Below, in pieces: positions 11,321-22,600 of a stretch of 64,000 nucleotides of DNA. Made by a program: the position numbers and the translations under genes. The stretch is from positions 5,270,924-5,334,923 of the forward strand of contig NC_091023.1 in NCBI RefSeq assembly GCF_041296385.1, written 5' to 3'. The notes under the pieces are model-generated. The model saw only the letters and a program-made list of their open reading frames with translations, did no database searches and was not told the origin of the DNA. Positions within the stretch are counted from its first letter, which is position 1; each line of letters begins with the position of its first letter. Source of the DNA: Aphelocoma coerulescens. Its lineage: Eukaryota; Chordata; Aves; Passeriformes; Corvidae.

Positions 11321-14300
11321 GGAGGTGTGACATTGGAGAAAGAGGAGATCAAAGCCATCTTAGAGTGGAGAAAGCAGGGAACTTTTAAATGTTTGCCACT
11401 TCCAATTATAGAGCTTTAGCTTTAGAAGTGCTACTGTAATTTTTCTGCCAATCACGATTAAGAAAAATTTAATTTTTCCTTCAAAATTTTCTCCTAAAAA
11501 GAGAATGGAGAATTTTAATATTCCAGTGCTATTTCCATAATATCTGCCCTGGGGAAAGACAGGAGTTCTTCAGAACTTCATGCTCTTATTAGTGTGTTTC
11601 TGAGTTAAAGGCCATTATTAGGTTTATTAAATTTTAGATAAAAATATGAATAATATAAATATAGCATACATTTTTAAAAAATGAGACATATATTTGCCTT
11701 GTTTTGCTTCCTGCTTATGGTAATGATTTGTTCCTCATTTCAGTCTCCTCCCCTTTTAAAATTATGAAATATTGTATCCTATACACAAAAATGTTAATTA
11801 AAAAGTCCAAGAAAGCTTATCATACCATATGGAATATTTTACATAATCCAGGTTAATGCATGTCAGCATAGTCTAGCAGCTATCCGTGACATGACAAGTC
11901 AATTTGTTTTTTATCAGAAGCTCACTGACAAACCGATCTTAGTTTTACAATCATTTCTGACTAATGATACTGCTTATGAAAACATGGGTAGGGAAGGCTT
12001 AGGATCAAAGAGTAAACCGCAGATTTCACAATGTTTCTTTGGCAAAGCAAGGTGTTGATTTGGCTGCTGCATTGGAATCTGCAAACCTTCATTATGAGTG
12101 TTTTTCCTGGGATTACTTTGGCTAACATTTTCTTTCCTGTCTTCGTGTGACAAATCTTTGTCCAAGACCAGTGATCTGAAGTTGCTTTAGACTGGCTGAG
12201 AATTTTAATAGAGCTAAGGGCTTTGTTTAGAGAAGCACACAACTCTTTTCCATAGGATTATTCCAGGTCCAGAAACAGTCCCATTTTATATCTCAGAACA
12301 GGTGCTCAAAAGCTTGTTTACAAAGGAGGGGGTGACCGAGGTGTTGATCTGAGCTGGGATTTTGAGTGCTGCTCCAAAGCAGATGTATGGGCACAGCAGC
12401 TATTCCACATCCCTCCCCAGCTGTCCATGCCCAAGGCACCCACCACTTTTAGACAAGGCAGCGGCTTTCAGGCTGGGAATGGTGAGTCCAGCCAGTGATT
12501 TTTGGGTAGTAGGGGGCTTTTACTCTGCTGCTCTCCTGTGTGTAGGAAGCAGGAAGCATGGGATTTGAGGACAGAGTTGCCAGTTGTCCTTCTGGCATCC
12601 ATTATTCCTCCATCCTTGGAGAGCCAAGTCAGGCTGGAGAGAGATTGCTTTGCACCCCTGTGCCAGTAACAGAGGAGCAGCTCAGTGTATAATAGAATGC
12701 AGATGCTGAGCCATTCAGCAGCTCTGGCTGCAAGCAGAGGAGGAAGAAATCACACCTGGTGAACTAACTCTTCTGGATTAACTTTACTGATGAAGCTTTG
12801 TTGATGAACAACGTGAAGGGGTAGACAAGAATATAAGACAGCAAATGTCATCTAGATATTTGCCCAAGAACCACCCCAAAGGCACAGCAGCCCAGACCAG
12901 TGTGAGGACCTTGGCACATAGAATGGCTGGTCATACAACTGCAAACATGCTGTCCACTGTCACTATTAGGGGTAGCAAGGGTATTAGTCCAAGGTATCCA
13001 ATTTCTAAACTTTCTATTCCTCAGCCTATTGCCAGAGGCACACCAGAAGCAGGTGGTGGCAGGGATCTGCAAGCCTGGAGGTCACTTACAGCTTTCAAAG
13101 TCTGAGATTCTCTATTCTGGGAGACTGGCATGCATCTGCCCATTCAAAATACTGTTTATTTGAAACCTGTCTGTTTTCTTCACTGTCAGACTAAGCTTTT
13201 CATGGTTACTTGGGTTGGAGAAAGGATTTATTTAACTTGTGAAATGCCCGAAGGTCTTGGAGGTGAAGAGGTGCAATGCTCCTGCCTATTAATTGGTCCT
13301 GGCATTGGCAAATGGTTTGAGGAGCTATTTAGTGTGGCTGAAGGGCAGAGCTGGAGTTCTGCCGTAGGGTGTTCTGTGGCAGCGTGGCATAAAGGGAAGG
13401 CCTGTGGCGTAGGGATGTGTGAAAAAGTACTCTTGTGAGAATATTTAATGCAAACAGTTGTGGGGCTGTGGTTGGGCTTGAGGTTACGGGGCTGGGTGGG
13501 AACACAGCAGTAACACCACGTGGGCTCAGGGAACTGTTTTTGTAGGTCCCTACTAATCTCTTGCTGGGTTAGTGATTGCATGTGTCTGTCTGCCATTCCA
13601 CAGGAACAACTCCCTTTAAGTCATCACCTGTGTGACCAACAAGAACTCAAACATCTTTCATTTCTTTGTTTCTTACTTCTCCCCAAAGTGAGGAACTGGA
13701 CAAACACCAGCACAACACTCTACCTCCCCAGCTAGGCACTGGTTTCATGGTGTTTCGATACTCTGCTGTACAAAAGAAATAGTTCAGTATTTATGGCAGC
13801 AGTGATGCAATTTTCATTCTTCTCAGCTCTGCAATTAAACTCCCATAGTCATCTCCCAAGCTTGGAACATGGGAGATACTGGGTGGAAAAAATTAGACAC
13901 ATACTTTCTGCTCAGGAGGACTGTTGGCATGGGCCTTGTTTTGAGGTGCTTACAGCAGTGAATGAGTGGGAATCACTGGGATGAGTGGGAAGACAGGGGA
14001 CTTGCATGGGATAGGAACATGGGCTGGCCTAGGACCAGGGTGTACAGGGGGACAGGCAATACTAATTGCAGTGCTAAATGTGTAAATGTGTTACTGATGT
14101 TTTACACGGTGGCTTTTGTGTGTACTGGAAGTAACCAACTGTCATCTCAGAACCTCCGTGGCTGAGCAGGAGTGAGCACTGAGCGTGCAGGCAGTGGGAC
14201 AGCACCCAGCTGGGCACGGGGCATGCAGGACCAAGCACAGCACCTGGCTCTGGGGACTGTCCATTCCTTCCCCATCCTCCTGTCTCACCACAGCAGAGAC

Positions 14301-14722
14301 ACCCAGGGAAGCACTGCCAGCCTGAGCAAAGGGCTAGGATGCGCAGCATAACTGTCCAAAGGAAAGGGGGATCTACAGAGTCAGCCAGGAGGGAGAAAAT
14401 GGAAAAAATAACTGGGGACAGTAGTATTTTTTTGCCAGGGCCCTTCCTATGCAAGTGCCAGTGCAACAACCCATGTTGCAGATGACATTTCCTGGTGCAG
14501 GTGCCATTTCAAACAGGCGATGGGAAGAGGAGAGGCTGAAAGGGACTGGTCCTGGAAAAATGCCTTCCAGCCTAAATGAGTGTACCTGCTGATTATCCCA
14601 GAAGAGCAGCTCAAGTCAACATGACCCACAGGACTTTTGGTAGGATAATGAAAGAATCCAGAGTAATGGGAAGGATTTTAGAAAATTTAGGTGTGTTGAC
14701 TGTATTCTGTGAGATGTCTTTT
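11321..14722. other. Intergenic, nothing recognised
   Basis: AT-rich on the left (11360-11960), mixed further right. No gene or known repeat is identified. Confidence 0.5.
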
Positions 14723-15292
14723 ATCATAGAATAACAGAATTATGGAATCATAGAATGGTTTGTGTTGGAAAGGACCTTAAAGATCATCTCATTCCGAGCC
14801 CCTTGCACTGGGCTGGGACACCTTCCATTTGACCAGGTTGCTCAGGGCCCCCTGGAACATTGCCAGGGATGGGGCAGCCACAATTTCTCTGGGAATCCTG
14901 TTCCAGTGCCTCAGCCACCTCACAGTAAAGAATTTCTTCCGTATATCTAACCTAAGTTTCCCCTCTTTAAGTTTGAACCCATTACTGCTTGTCCTATCAC
15001 CACAGTTCCTGACTAAGAGTTCCCCTCTGGCTTCCCAGTAGGCCCATTCAGGTACTGGAAGGTTGCCATGAGTTCTCCACACAACCTTTTCTTCTCTGGG
15101 CTGAACAGCCCCAACTTTCTCAGCCTGTCTTCACAGGGAAGGTACTCTAGTCCCCTTATCAATTCTGTGGCCTCCTCTGGACTTCCTCCAACAGTTCCAC
15201 ATCCTTCTGCTAGGAGCACCACAGCTGTGTTCAGTACTCAGGTGGGGTCTCACGAGAGCAGAGTGGAAGGGGAGAATCATCCCCTTGTCACA
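14723..15292 (-). mobile_element. CR1 LINE 3' fragment with decayed reverse-transcriptase C-terminus
   Basis: The left end has the CR1 terminal ATCATAGAAT-type repeats, followed by GGTTTGTGTTGGAAAGGACC. On the minus strand it translates in broken frames to typical CR1 ORF2 C-terminal phrases ([48 protein letters not shown]). About 570 bp is retained; the reading frame is interrupted, so the copy is dead. Confidence 0.93.
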
Positions 15293-18200
15293 TGAAGAGA
15301 CTTGGCTGTACTTTCATCTTCATTTCATCCAGCCTTTTTTTTTTAAATGCTATTTCCATACACACATCTTCCTTTTTACCTACTGCACCTTAGTGCTTTT
15401 TTGGGCATACTCAAAAAGCAGATTCTGCAATAGTTACTGAACTCACTCTTCTGCTTTTCCTCACACATTCCTAGTAACGTCACCTTTCCTTTTGCTCAGC
15501 ACTATTTGTAATCCTGCTGAATGGCTTCTGCCATTACATTTTGTGCATACTTGCATCAGGCTCTGCAGTGATGTCACTCAACAACACCTCTTTTTTTTTT
15601 TTAAGCTTTCTGACCACTAAAACTTTCATAGAAATGTCAGAATCTGTTCTCCCTCCTTGTACTGAAGGATTTGTTTCATCTCTGCTCCATTTGTTGCACA
15701 GCTCTTCATAATGTTCCTTGTGTTGGTTATTAGTTGCCAGTGTGCACTCATCTTTGTCTTAACCCAAATGTGTAAATCCTCTCTTTTACCCAGTGATACC
15801 CTCCCCGTGTTGCATTCAGGGTTTTTAATGTTGTCCACAGTTTAATGTTGCTCTCTTCTCTCCGATCAGTGATCAGGGTAAGAGATGTGGTGCTTAGACT
15901 GTCCTCTCCCTTCCTATTCTTCTTCAGCCTCCTCCTCTGGTTGTTGTGGCTCATCTTCACCTCTTCCCTCATTCAGATCTGAGCCCTTCCCCAGACTATT
16001 TTGCATAGGTGTCCATGAGCACTAATCATGGACTTTCTTTGGGTTTTTCCCTGTGTATGAACTACTTGAAAACCTTTGGGTTTTCCTTAATTTTAGAAAA
16101 AAGCTACCACGCTCCCCACAGCAGAGGAAATTTTCCAGGCACAAACTTTCCAAAATAGCTAATACCTTTACCTGGAAGAATGCACGGACCATTTAGGTGG
16201 CCCAGTGCATCAGTGCTATGTGTCTGAAAAGCGCCCAGCAGTGGTATTCAAATCCAATACCACCGGAAAAACACATGAACATTGGTGGATGCATGCCAAA
16301 ACCTTCACACAGGCTTCTAATTTTAGGTTTTAACCTTTCCAGTGCCCTGAAGAAGCCTTCAAAATCTCCAAAATCACCGACATGTTTGGAAAACATTGGC
16401 CTAAATGCTTTACAAGTCCTTTACATTGTTAAAAAAGTATTAACAAAGCTTTATAGAAATGAGTAATCTTTAATAATTGGTTTCAGCTTCTCAGACAGCG
16501 TGCAACTGCTTATTTTGAGAGAAATGCTTGGCACAGCTTGAGAAAAAACAGCCAATGCCCCTGCTAGCAGAGGAATGAAGAGCAATAGGATGTAGTGGCA
16601 ACTCAAGTATTCTTAATTTCAGACATCCTCAGTGACGTTGGCTTTCAGAGCTGGAAGTGCCTGGTTGTGACCACATGCATACATGAGCACATTATGAAAT
16701 GATTGATTGCTCAATGAGTATTTTGAATTAGTATTTTCTTTTTAAATGCTCCATTTACCGTCTTCACTCAAGATATTTTTGCCACGTGCAGTTTTTATTG
16801 GAGTAAACATAGTCCCTTCAGATAGCTCCTTCAAGCCAGTTCAGAGGTATCTTGATCCTGTTTTGATTTTTTCCTTCCTCTGACTCATTCTTTTAATCCC
16901 AGTTATGTTTTCTCAAGTGAACTCTACGTTTTCATATTGACCCCAAGAGTTACAAACTCAAAGAACTGAGGCAGACAAGAAGAAATACAGGATAAGAAAT
17001 CTATTTTAAGCAAAACATTTTTCTTAGGTCATATACTTTTAGATTTAATGTCTTTGTAACAAGTAAGATTTCAGGTCATTAATATTTCCTATATTCAGTG
17101 AGTGAAATACATTATTGCAACAGACCTGTATTGTACAAGGTGAACTTGCTGCTGATTTTGCTGTCTATGTTGTTTGGGGTCCCTTTTGCTTTTCCAGGCA
17201 GAGGATGAGAAATGGACCGAACGCTCTCACTTCTAATGAAGTCTGTTTAGCAGTTCTAAGTTTTAGCTCACAGGAAAATGTTTGAAGGTTTAAGATCTAT
17301 GTGGAAACATAGACCAAATGGACATTTTCCAAAATCAATGGACATTTTCAGTCTATTTTCATAACTTAGCCTTTTAATTTTTAATCAGTAATTCTAACTG
17401 TTTTGCAAAGCTGCAATTTACCTGACCCCAGGAGAAAGCAGAGCTCGTTTAGCCTATGAAAATCTGAGCCTAGTTTGCTCCGGAGGGGGTCAGTCCTGGA
17501 GTCCTGAGTACACACTGCTGCTCTTCAGGTTTCAGTGACAGAGAACAGTCAGCTACTGCCAAGAGCACACGGCTGGGTACGCTTCCCGGGAAGGGCCCAA
17601 GAGGGAATATCCTGGGATCAGAAGATTGGGAGGTTCACCAAAAGGTAAAGATATACTATGCCTGGGATTGATATCCAACATTTAGGAGAGTAAAGTAGTG
17701 GGGAGCTAATAGAAGAACCTGTATTTCTTCCTTTCCCTTGGCAGTAAGGGGCCAGAGGGGGAGGTCATCTTTCTAGGAAGGAGAACACAGCCAGTTACCT
17801 GCCTACATCAGCTCCACGACGTTGCATAAGGCCTCATTTAGTACCAGGTAATGATCTTAATTTAAGCATGCACGTCCCTGCCCTCGGCTCGCTACTCTGC
17901 ATTATGGGCTTGCAAGTTTGCTTATGCTAAAGGGCAGAACAAAAATAAATTTCCATACTCCCAGGCATGTTCCACCAGCCTGTGTTGGAGCATGGGCCAG
18001 TGTCCAAATACTTTGGATATTAAGTGAATGTGGGCTCCAGGACAGGCTCAGACCTGCTCATGAAATTGCAGGGCGATGACACCAGGGTCCTGCTTTTATA
18101 TTTGCTGTTGAGTGGCTGCCACCACTGCGACCCCCAGCTGTGACAGCAGAGCTCTCCGTGTCTCAGCTTAAAGATGACCTTGGCTTTCCGTGGTCAGCAG

Positions 18201-18699
18201 GGACAGGGACACTGTTTTGTGTTACTGTTGAAGAGGAACTGGAAATTCTGAATTAATTGGGTGGAGCTGTAGCTCAGGTAGACAAAGATTCTATCTTGGT
18301 TAATTTTTTTCACGTAATAGTTTTTGTTTCGGTCATGTAGGCTGAACACCTACCCCAAGACAGGGTGTTGCTTTCAGTTTGGGAGACGGCTCTTGCTGGA
18401 GGGCTTCAGTAGAGCTCCCCAGAGCTGGCACAAGGGACTGTCCCAGTGGAAGGTGCCGTCCCGATGCACCGCTTGCTTCCATGCACGCGAAGCTTCTGCT
18501 CACGGGGTGGGGTGGGGTGGGTCGGGTATACTCGGGGGGTACGCGGGGTGTTCTCCCCCCGGTCCCGGCACCCAGGGGGTGTGCTCTCCCAGCCCCGGCA
18601 AAGGGACGGCGATGGCAAGAGCTCGCAGCGACGGAAGCCGCTGCCGTCCATCGCTGCTGCCACCGAGGCTCTCCCGTTCCCGCCGTTTGTCCCCGACTC
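15293..18699. other. Intergenic, upstream of KLHL24
   Basis: No coding exon is recognised. GC content rises from about 18400 towards the KLHL24 island. Homopolymer T runs occur near 15340 and 15590. Confidence 0.5.
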
Positions 18700-18890
18700 C
18701 TCCCGGGACGCTGACGGCCGCCCAGCAGCGGGGCCGTCTCCGGGCGGGGCGGCAGAACTACAGCTCCCAGGGCCGCGCGGAGCCGGTGACATCATGTGCG
18801 GTGGCTCGGAGGTCACATGCCCCGCCAGCCCCTTTGTTTTGAGCGGCGCTGGCAGCGCGACCGCCGGCGGCGGAGAGGCCCGAGCGCGCC

Positions 18891-18950
18891 GCATCGCTCC
18901 GCATCGCTCCGCATCGCTCCGCATCGCTCCGCATCGCTCCGCATCGCACC
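18891..18950. repeat. 10-bp minisatellite, six copies
   Basis: Five perfect copies of GCATCGCTCC followed by one variant (GCATCGCACC), inside the KLHL24 CpG island and likely within or next to its first exon. No ATG arises on the KLHL24 strand. Confidence 0.97.
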
Positions 18951-19017
18951 GCTCTGCGTCCACGCACCCGACTCAACCCCGGCGGCGGCGGCTCCCGCGG
19001 GGCGCAGCGCGGCAGGG

Positions 19018-19083
19018 CGCACTCCCGGCTGTGAGTGCGGGGCGGAGGGGCGCGCTCCCGGCTGTGAGGGCGCGGGGCGAGGG
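19018..19083. repeat. 33-bp tandem duplication carrying a donor-like sequence
   Basis: CTCCCGGCTGTGAG recurs at 19022 and 19055 with similar flanks. Each copy holds a GT donor-like site (19031 GTGAGT; 19064 GTGAGG). Confidence 0.8.
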
Positions 19084-19463
19084 GTGCGATGCCCCGCGGC
19101 GGGCCGGGAACGCCCGGGGAGGGTGGGGAGGCCACTGCGGGACAGCCGGGGCGCGGGGCCGAGACGCGGGGTAGGCCGGCACCGTTAGTCGCGGCGGCAG
19201 GGACAGCGCGTCCGCGGCTCTGCGGGCAGCGCGCAGCGGCGGTGCCACGGTGGAGGAGGGCTGTTGGCAGCGCCGGAGCCCCGGGACCCAGGGCGGTGTG
19301 TGTCCTGTGGCGTGCGGTGGTGCTGCTGTTGTTCCCCCCCCGGCCCCGTGCGCGCACCGGTGTCGGCAGGCGGGCGCTGCGCTCCCGTCCCGTCGGGCAG
19401 AGCGGGCAGGGGGCGCGCGGTGCCCCCGCGGCCGTTTCGTAACGCGGGTCTGCCCCGAGCCCC

Positions 19464-19526
19464 CCGCGGGCGCGGGTTGGCCGGGCGGGCGGGGGGAGGC
19501 GGGGCCGCGGGCGCGGATTGGCCGGG
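19464..19526. repeat. Duplicated GC/inverted-CCAAT promoter module, 41-bp period
   Basis: CCGCGGGCGCGG(G/A)TTGGCCGGG occurs at 19464 and 19505. The second copy has a perfect inverted CCAAT core (ATTGG), the first has GTTGG. Confidence 0.8.
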
Positions 19527-19620
19527 GCGCGGGGGGGCCGCGCCGGGCGGCCCGGGGTGAAGGTGAGCTGGAGGGCGGGACGGAAGGAGCCATTTTGTGC
19601 CGGCGCCTCCGGCCGCGCTT

Positions 19621-22600
19621 TCCTTGCCTTTGCTCGGTTTCGGTGCTGCGCTGTTCCTTGCGGGAGCGGCTGCAACGCCCTGGGATGGAGCCGCGGCAGC
19701 TCCCGCGGGCTCCTTGCCCGGCTGTACCGGGGCTGGGCACGGGCGGGTCCGTTCTGCAGCTTTCCCGGCTGGGTTCCCGGTCGCTCGGGCGGCCGGGCCG
19801 CGCTCCAGCCCGATGGGCACTGCCCGGTGTCAGGTGTGCTGGCATCTGGCTGAACCCCGAGAGCCTTGGGGACACTGCGGCCGGGGCTCAGGCTCTGGTT
19901 TGGTTTGCTTTAGCAAAATCTGGATTACTTCTGAATCCTTCCCAAAGGGGAAGGATTGTGACTTTTTTGCGGTTTCTTCCCCATACATGAATAATACTGC
20001 GCAGTGTGCTTTTTTCCCCTCCTTTTTTTCCCCACTTCAGTGGATGTGTGCCTTTCTGAGGGATGTTTTGGCTTACAAAACGGCCCATAAAGGGCTCTGC
20101 AGTTTTAAGGTGTCCCTTTTCGATGCTTGTTTTTGTTTTGTTTTACATAATAATGATGACTGTCATTTCCAAATCAGTTCCTGTTTTTTGCTGGGTGACT
20201 TTTGAGGGCACTTAAGGCTTTTTTGTGTGTGTGTCATTAGCTTGGATTACTATTGAATTTTGATATTCTTTCTTTTTTAAAAGTCAAAATAGTGTCTTAC
20301 ATGAGAATAAAAACTTCTGCAGTTCAACTAAGTCTTACCATGTCAATCAGTTTGATCACTATGAATTCTTGCTTACTAGTTAATCGGTATTCTTAAAGAC
20401 TTCATCTTAGACATTCAGATCTTCGATATCTGTTGTAAACCAAGAATTTTTATTTTAAAAAGACTTCTATAAAACCAACAGCCTCTTGGTCTTTTTCATA
20501 AATCACAAAAAAAAAAAGACGAAAGAAAGCTAAATGTTGTGTTTGTATTTTATTAGAGGGAAGGGTTATGCTTTTTTTTCCCCACCCCCGTCTTCCTTTC
20601 AAAACAAAAAGAGCACGTGCTGTGGTTTGGCCAGGCTGCTGCCGTGGGGAGTTTGTTCTCTCTGACTGTGCTAACCACACACCTGAGGTGAAGCGAGCCT
20701 GCCGACCGCCTTATCTCCAATCACAAAATACCCGGAACTGGCCAAACCTGAGCTGCAGTTCCCAGGCCTCGGAATGAAAACACCGTTGCCATAGTTGGGT
20801 TTCGTTTCTCAGGGGTGTTCGGCTTGCTTGTTATCTACCGGGGGGTGCTGCTGCTCACACCGCACCAGGTGACAGCAGGCAGGACCCGTCTTGTGCTGCT
20901 GGCTCTGCCCTTCCCCGCCCCTTCCCAGCGCCTCCTTTTCTCCCCTCACAGGCGGTCAGCGGTCCAGCCACGCCAGGCGAGCGCCGGTGCTGGGAGCAGT
21001 GGGCACAGGCCGGACGTCACCTCCACTGGCAGCCGCAGAAGCCCAGCGCAGCCTCAGGTACTCGGAAACTGCACCCCGAGGGCAAGCTCTGGAGGCAGAG
21101 CTCAGGCACAGCTGGTGACAAGGTATTGCTGAAGGGCCTCGCCCAGGGAGCTCAGTGACACACAGGTCACAGAAACCCAGCTGCTGGCAGAGCTGTGGGT
21201 GAAGGGAGCGGGGGTAACACACAGGACGGTTTGGCAGTAGAGGAAGGAGGAGTTTAGTGCAACATAAAAGTATTTTGCATAAGAGGATTTACTGATAGAA
21301 GGTGTCAGGGCAAACGTTTTATGAGCTCTTTTACCAGCCTCTGAATTGGGCTCGTAGGGTATTTCTGAGGAACAACTTGTGTAGACAAGCCTACAGTGTA
21401 GGTGAAGGAAATAGAGGAACCTGAACTCATGGTGAACCCAGCTTAATTCAGAAATATGTGCGTGAGGTAACATCCATGTCAGAGCCATCTCTGTGTTTGT
21501 AAAGTGTTTTCAAAACCTGTTGATTGCAAGTGTGATCTTCTTTTCCTTTCCAGTTTTTCAAATGGGCAGACTCTGAATGCTTAAGATCCATCCTTGTTGA
21601 CCCTTGCTCAGACAAGCAATCCAGTAGATTTTGTATTTTTTTTTTCTCTTTGATCAAATAATTCCCAATACTTGTCTTTGGAAAAAAAATGTATTTTGCT
21701 TTGTTTAAACTTACTGGAGAGATATGAGTGTTAAATTCTCTAAATGACTGGTGTTTTACAGTGCAGGGCCTGTAGGCAGGTAAGGCATATAAGTACCTCT
21801 GCATACAGGAAAGGTGCTGACAGGTCTGTCTTGCCGTGTTTCCCCAGCTCAGCCTCAGGCACAGGTTCTCCTCTGCCTTTCCCACTTTGGGGCAGGCAGC
21901 TGGAAGGTGACATTTTAAAACTGCCAGAGCAAGATTTGCAGGAAGGCAGCATGTATATGTGATAGAGCTGAACATGTGACACTGTTACTGATAGGCTTGT
22001 GAAATTGTTTTGCTGAAACAAACCTGCAGAAGTAATTAACTGGGCAGAAATTGAAGGAAAGTACAAAAAACAAAACCAGTAAGTTCTGCAGTGACGTGGA
22101 ATTCTTTCTCCTTTTTAGTATCTTATTTGTGAATGTATGATAGTTATCCCCTTGATTAGTTTTTACTCTGGATTTTTTTTTTGTTCTCCCATTTCTTTAA
22201 ATCATTAGGACATTAAAAAAAAATCATTTGCTGACCACTAATTTTGTGATGTTCCAAGCATAAGGAAGACATTGCTTCCTTCAGTGAGCAGTTGTAACCC
22301 AGAGCCCTTGTTTCTGGTTATTAGTGATTGCATAATACAGTGCTGTCTTAACTTCTCACATAATGAGAAAGATATCTTAAAGAATTTTTACTTAGTTGCT
22401 GTGCTTTGCCCTTTTATGCAATGTGTCAGGGTCTTGCTTCTCATTTCAGGCTAACTTTCTTTGGAAAAGGTCCATTAGCTTTTGTGAAATTCATCTGATT
22501 TAAATCTGTGAGACTGGAATTCAGCCTTTAGTGTTTATATTTTTATTTGCATTGTTATATTTCCCTTTGCTGGTGCTGCTTTGTTTCTGCCTACTTTCTC

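Larger units (their letters stand above)
18700..19620 (+). promoter_or_regulatory. KLHL24: KLHL24 CpG-island promoter and probable non-coding exon 1
   Basis: Strong CpG island with no TATA box, upstream of the KLHL24 start exon. Motifs read directly: a ZNF143/THAP11-type site ACTACAGCTCCCAG at 18757-18770, a CRE-like TGACATCA at 18787-18794, a GGTCACATG box at 18811-18819, inverted CCAAT (ATTGG) in one of two related modules (19464-19485, 19505-19526), an ETS core CGGAAG at 19581 and a reverse YY1-type GCCATTTTG at 19589. Candidate exon 1 donors are 19031 (GTGAGT), 19064 (GTGAGG, in a duplicated segment) and 19563 (AAG|GTGAGC). Which TSS and donor are used is inference. Confidence 0.65.

Noticed and set aside
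14789..15222. Minus-strand frames with reverse-transcriptase-like phrases
   Set aside because: These are broken pieces of the CR1 ORF2 C-terminus, annotated as the mobile element rather than a gene.
18262..18290. tRNA-like A box (GTAGCTCAGGTAGA)
   Set aside because: No B box or foldable T-arm follows at the right distance.
18758..19675. 305-codon minus-strand open frame in the KLHL24 island, with other long frames overlapping it on both strands
   Set aside because: GC-rich DNA lacks stop codons; several frames are open at once and the translations are Arg/Pro/Ala-rich with no domain.
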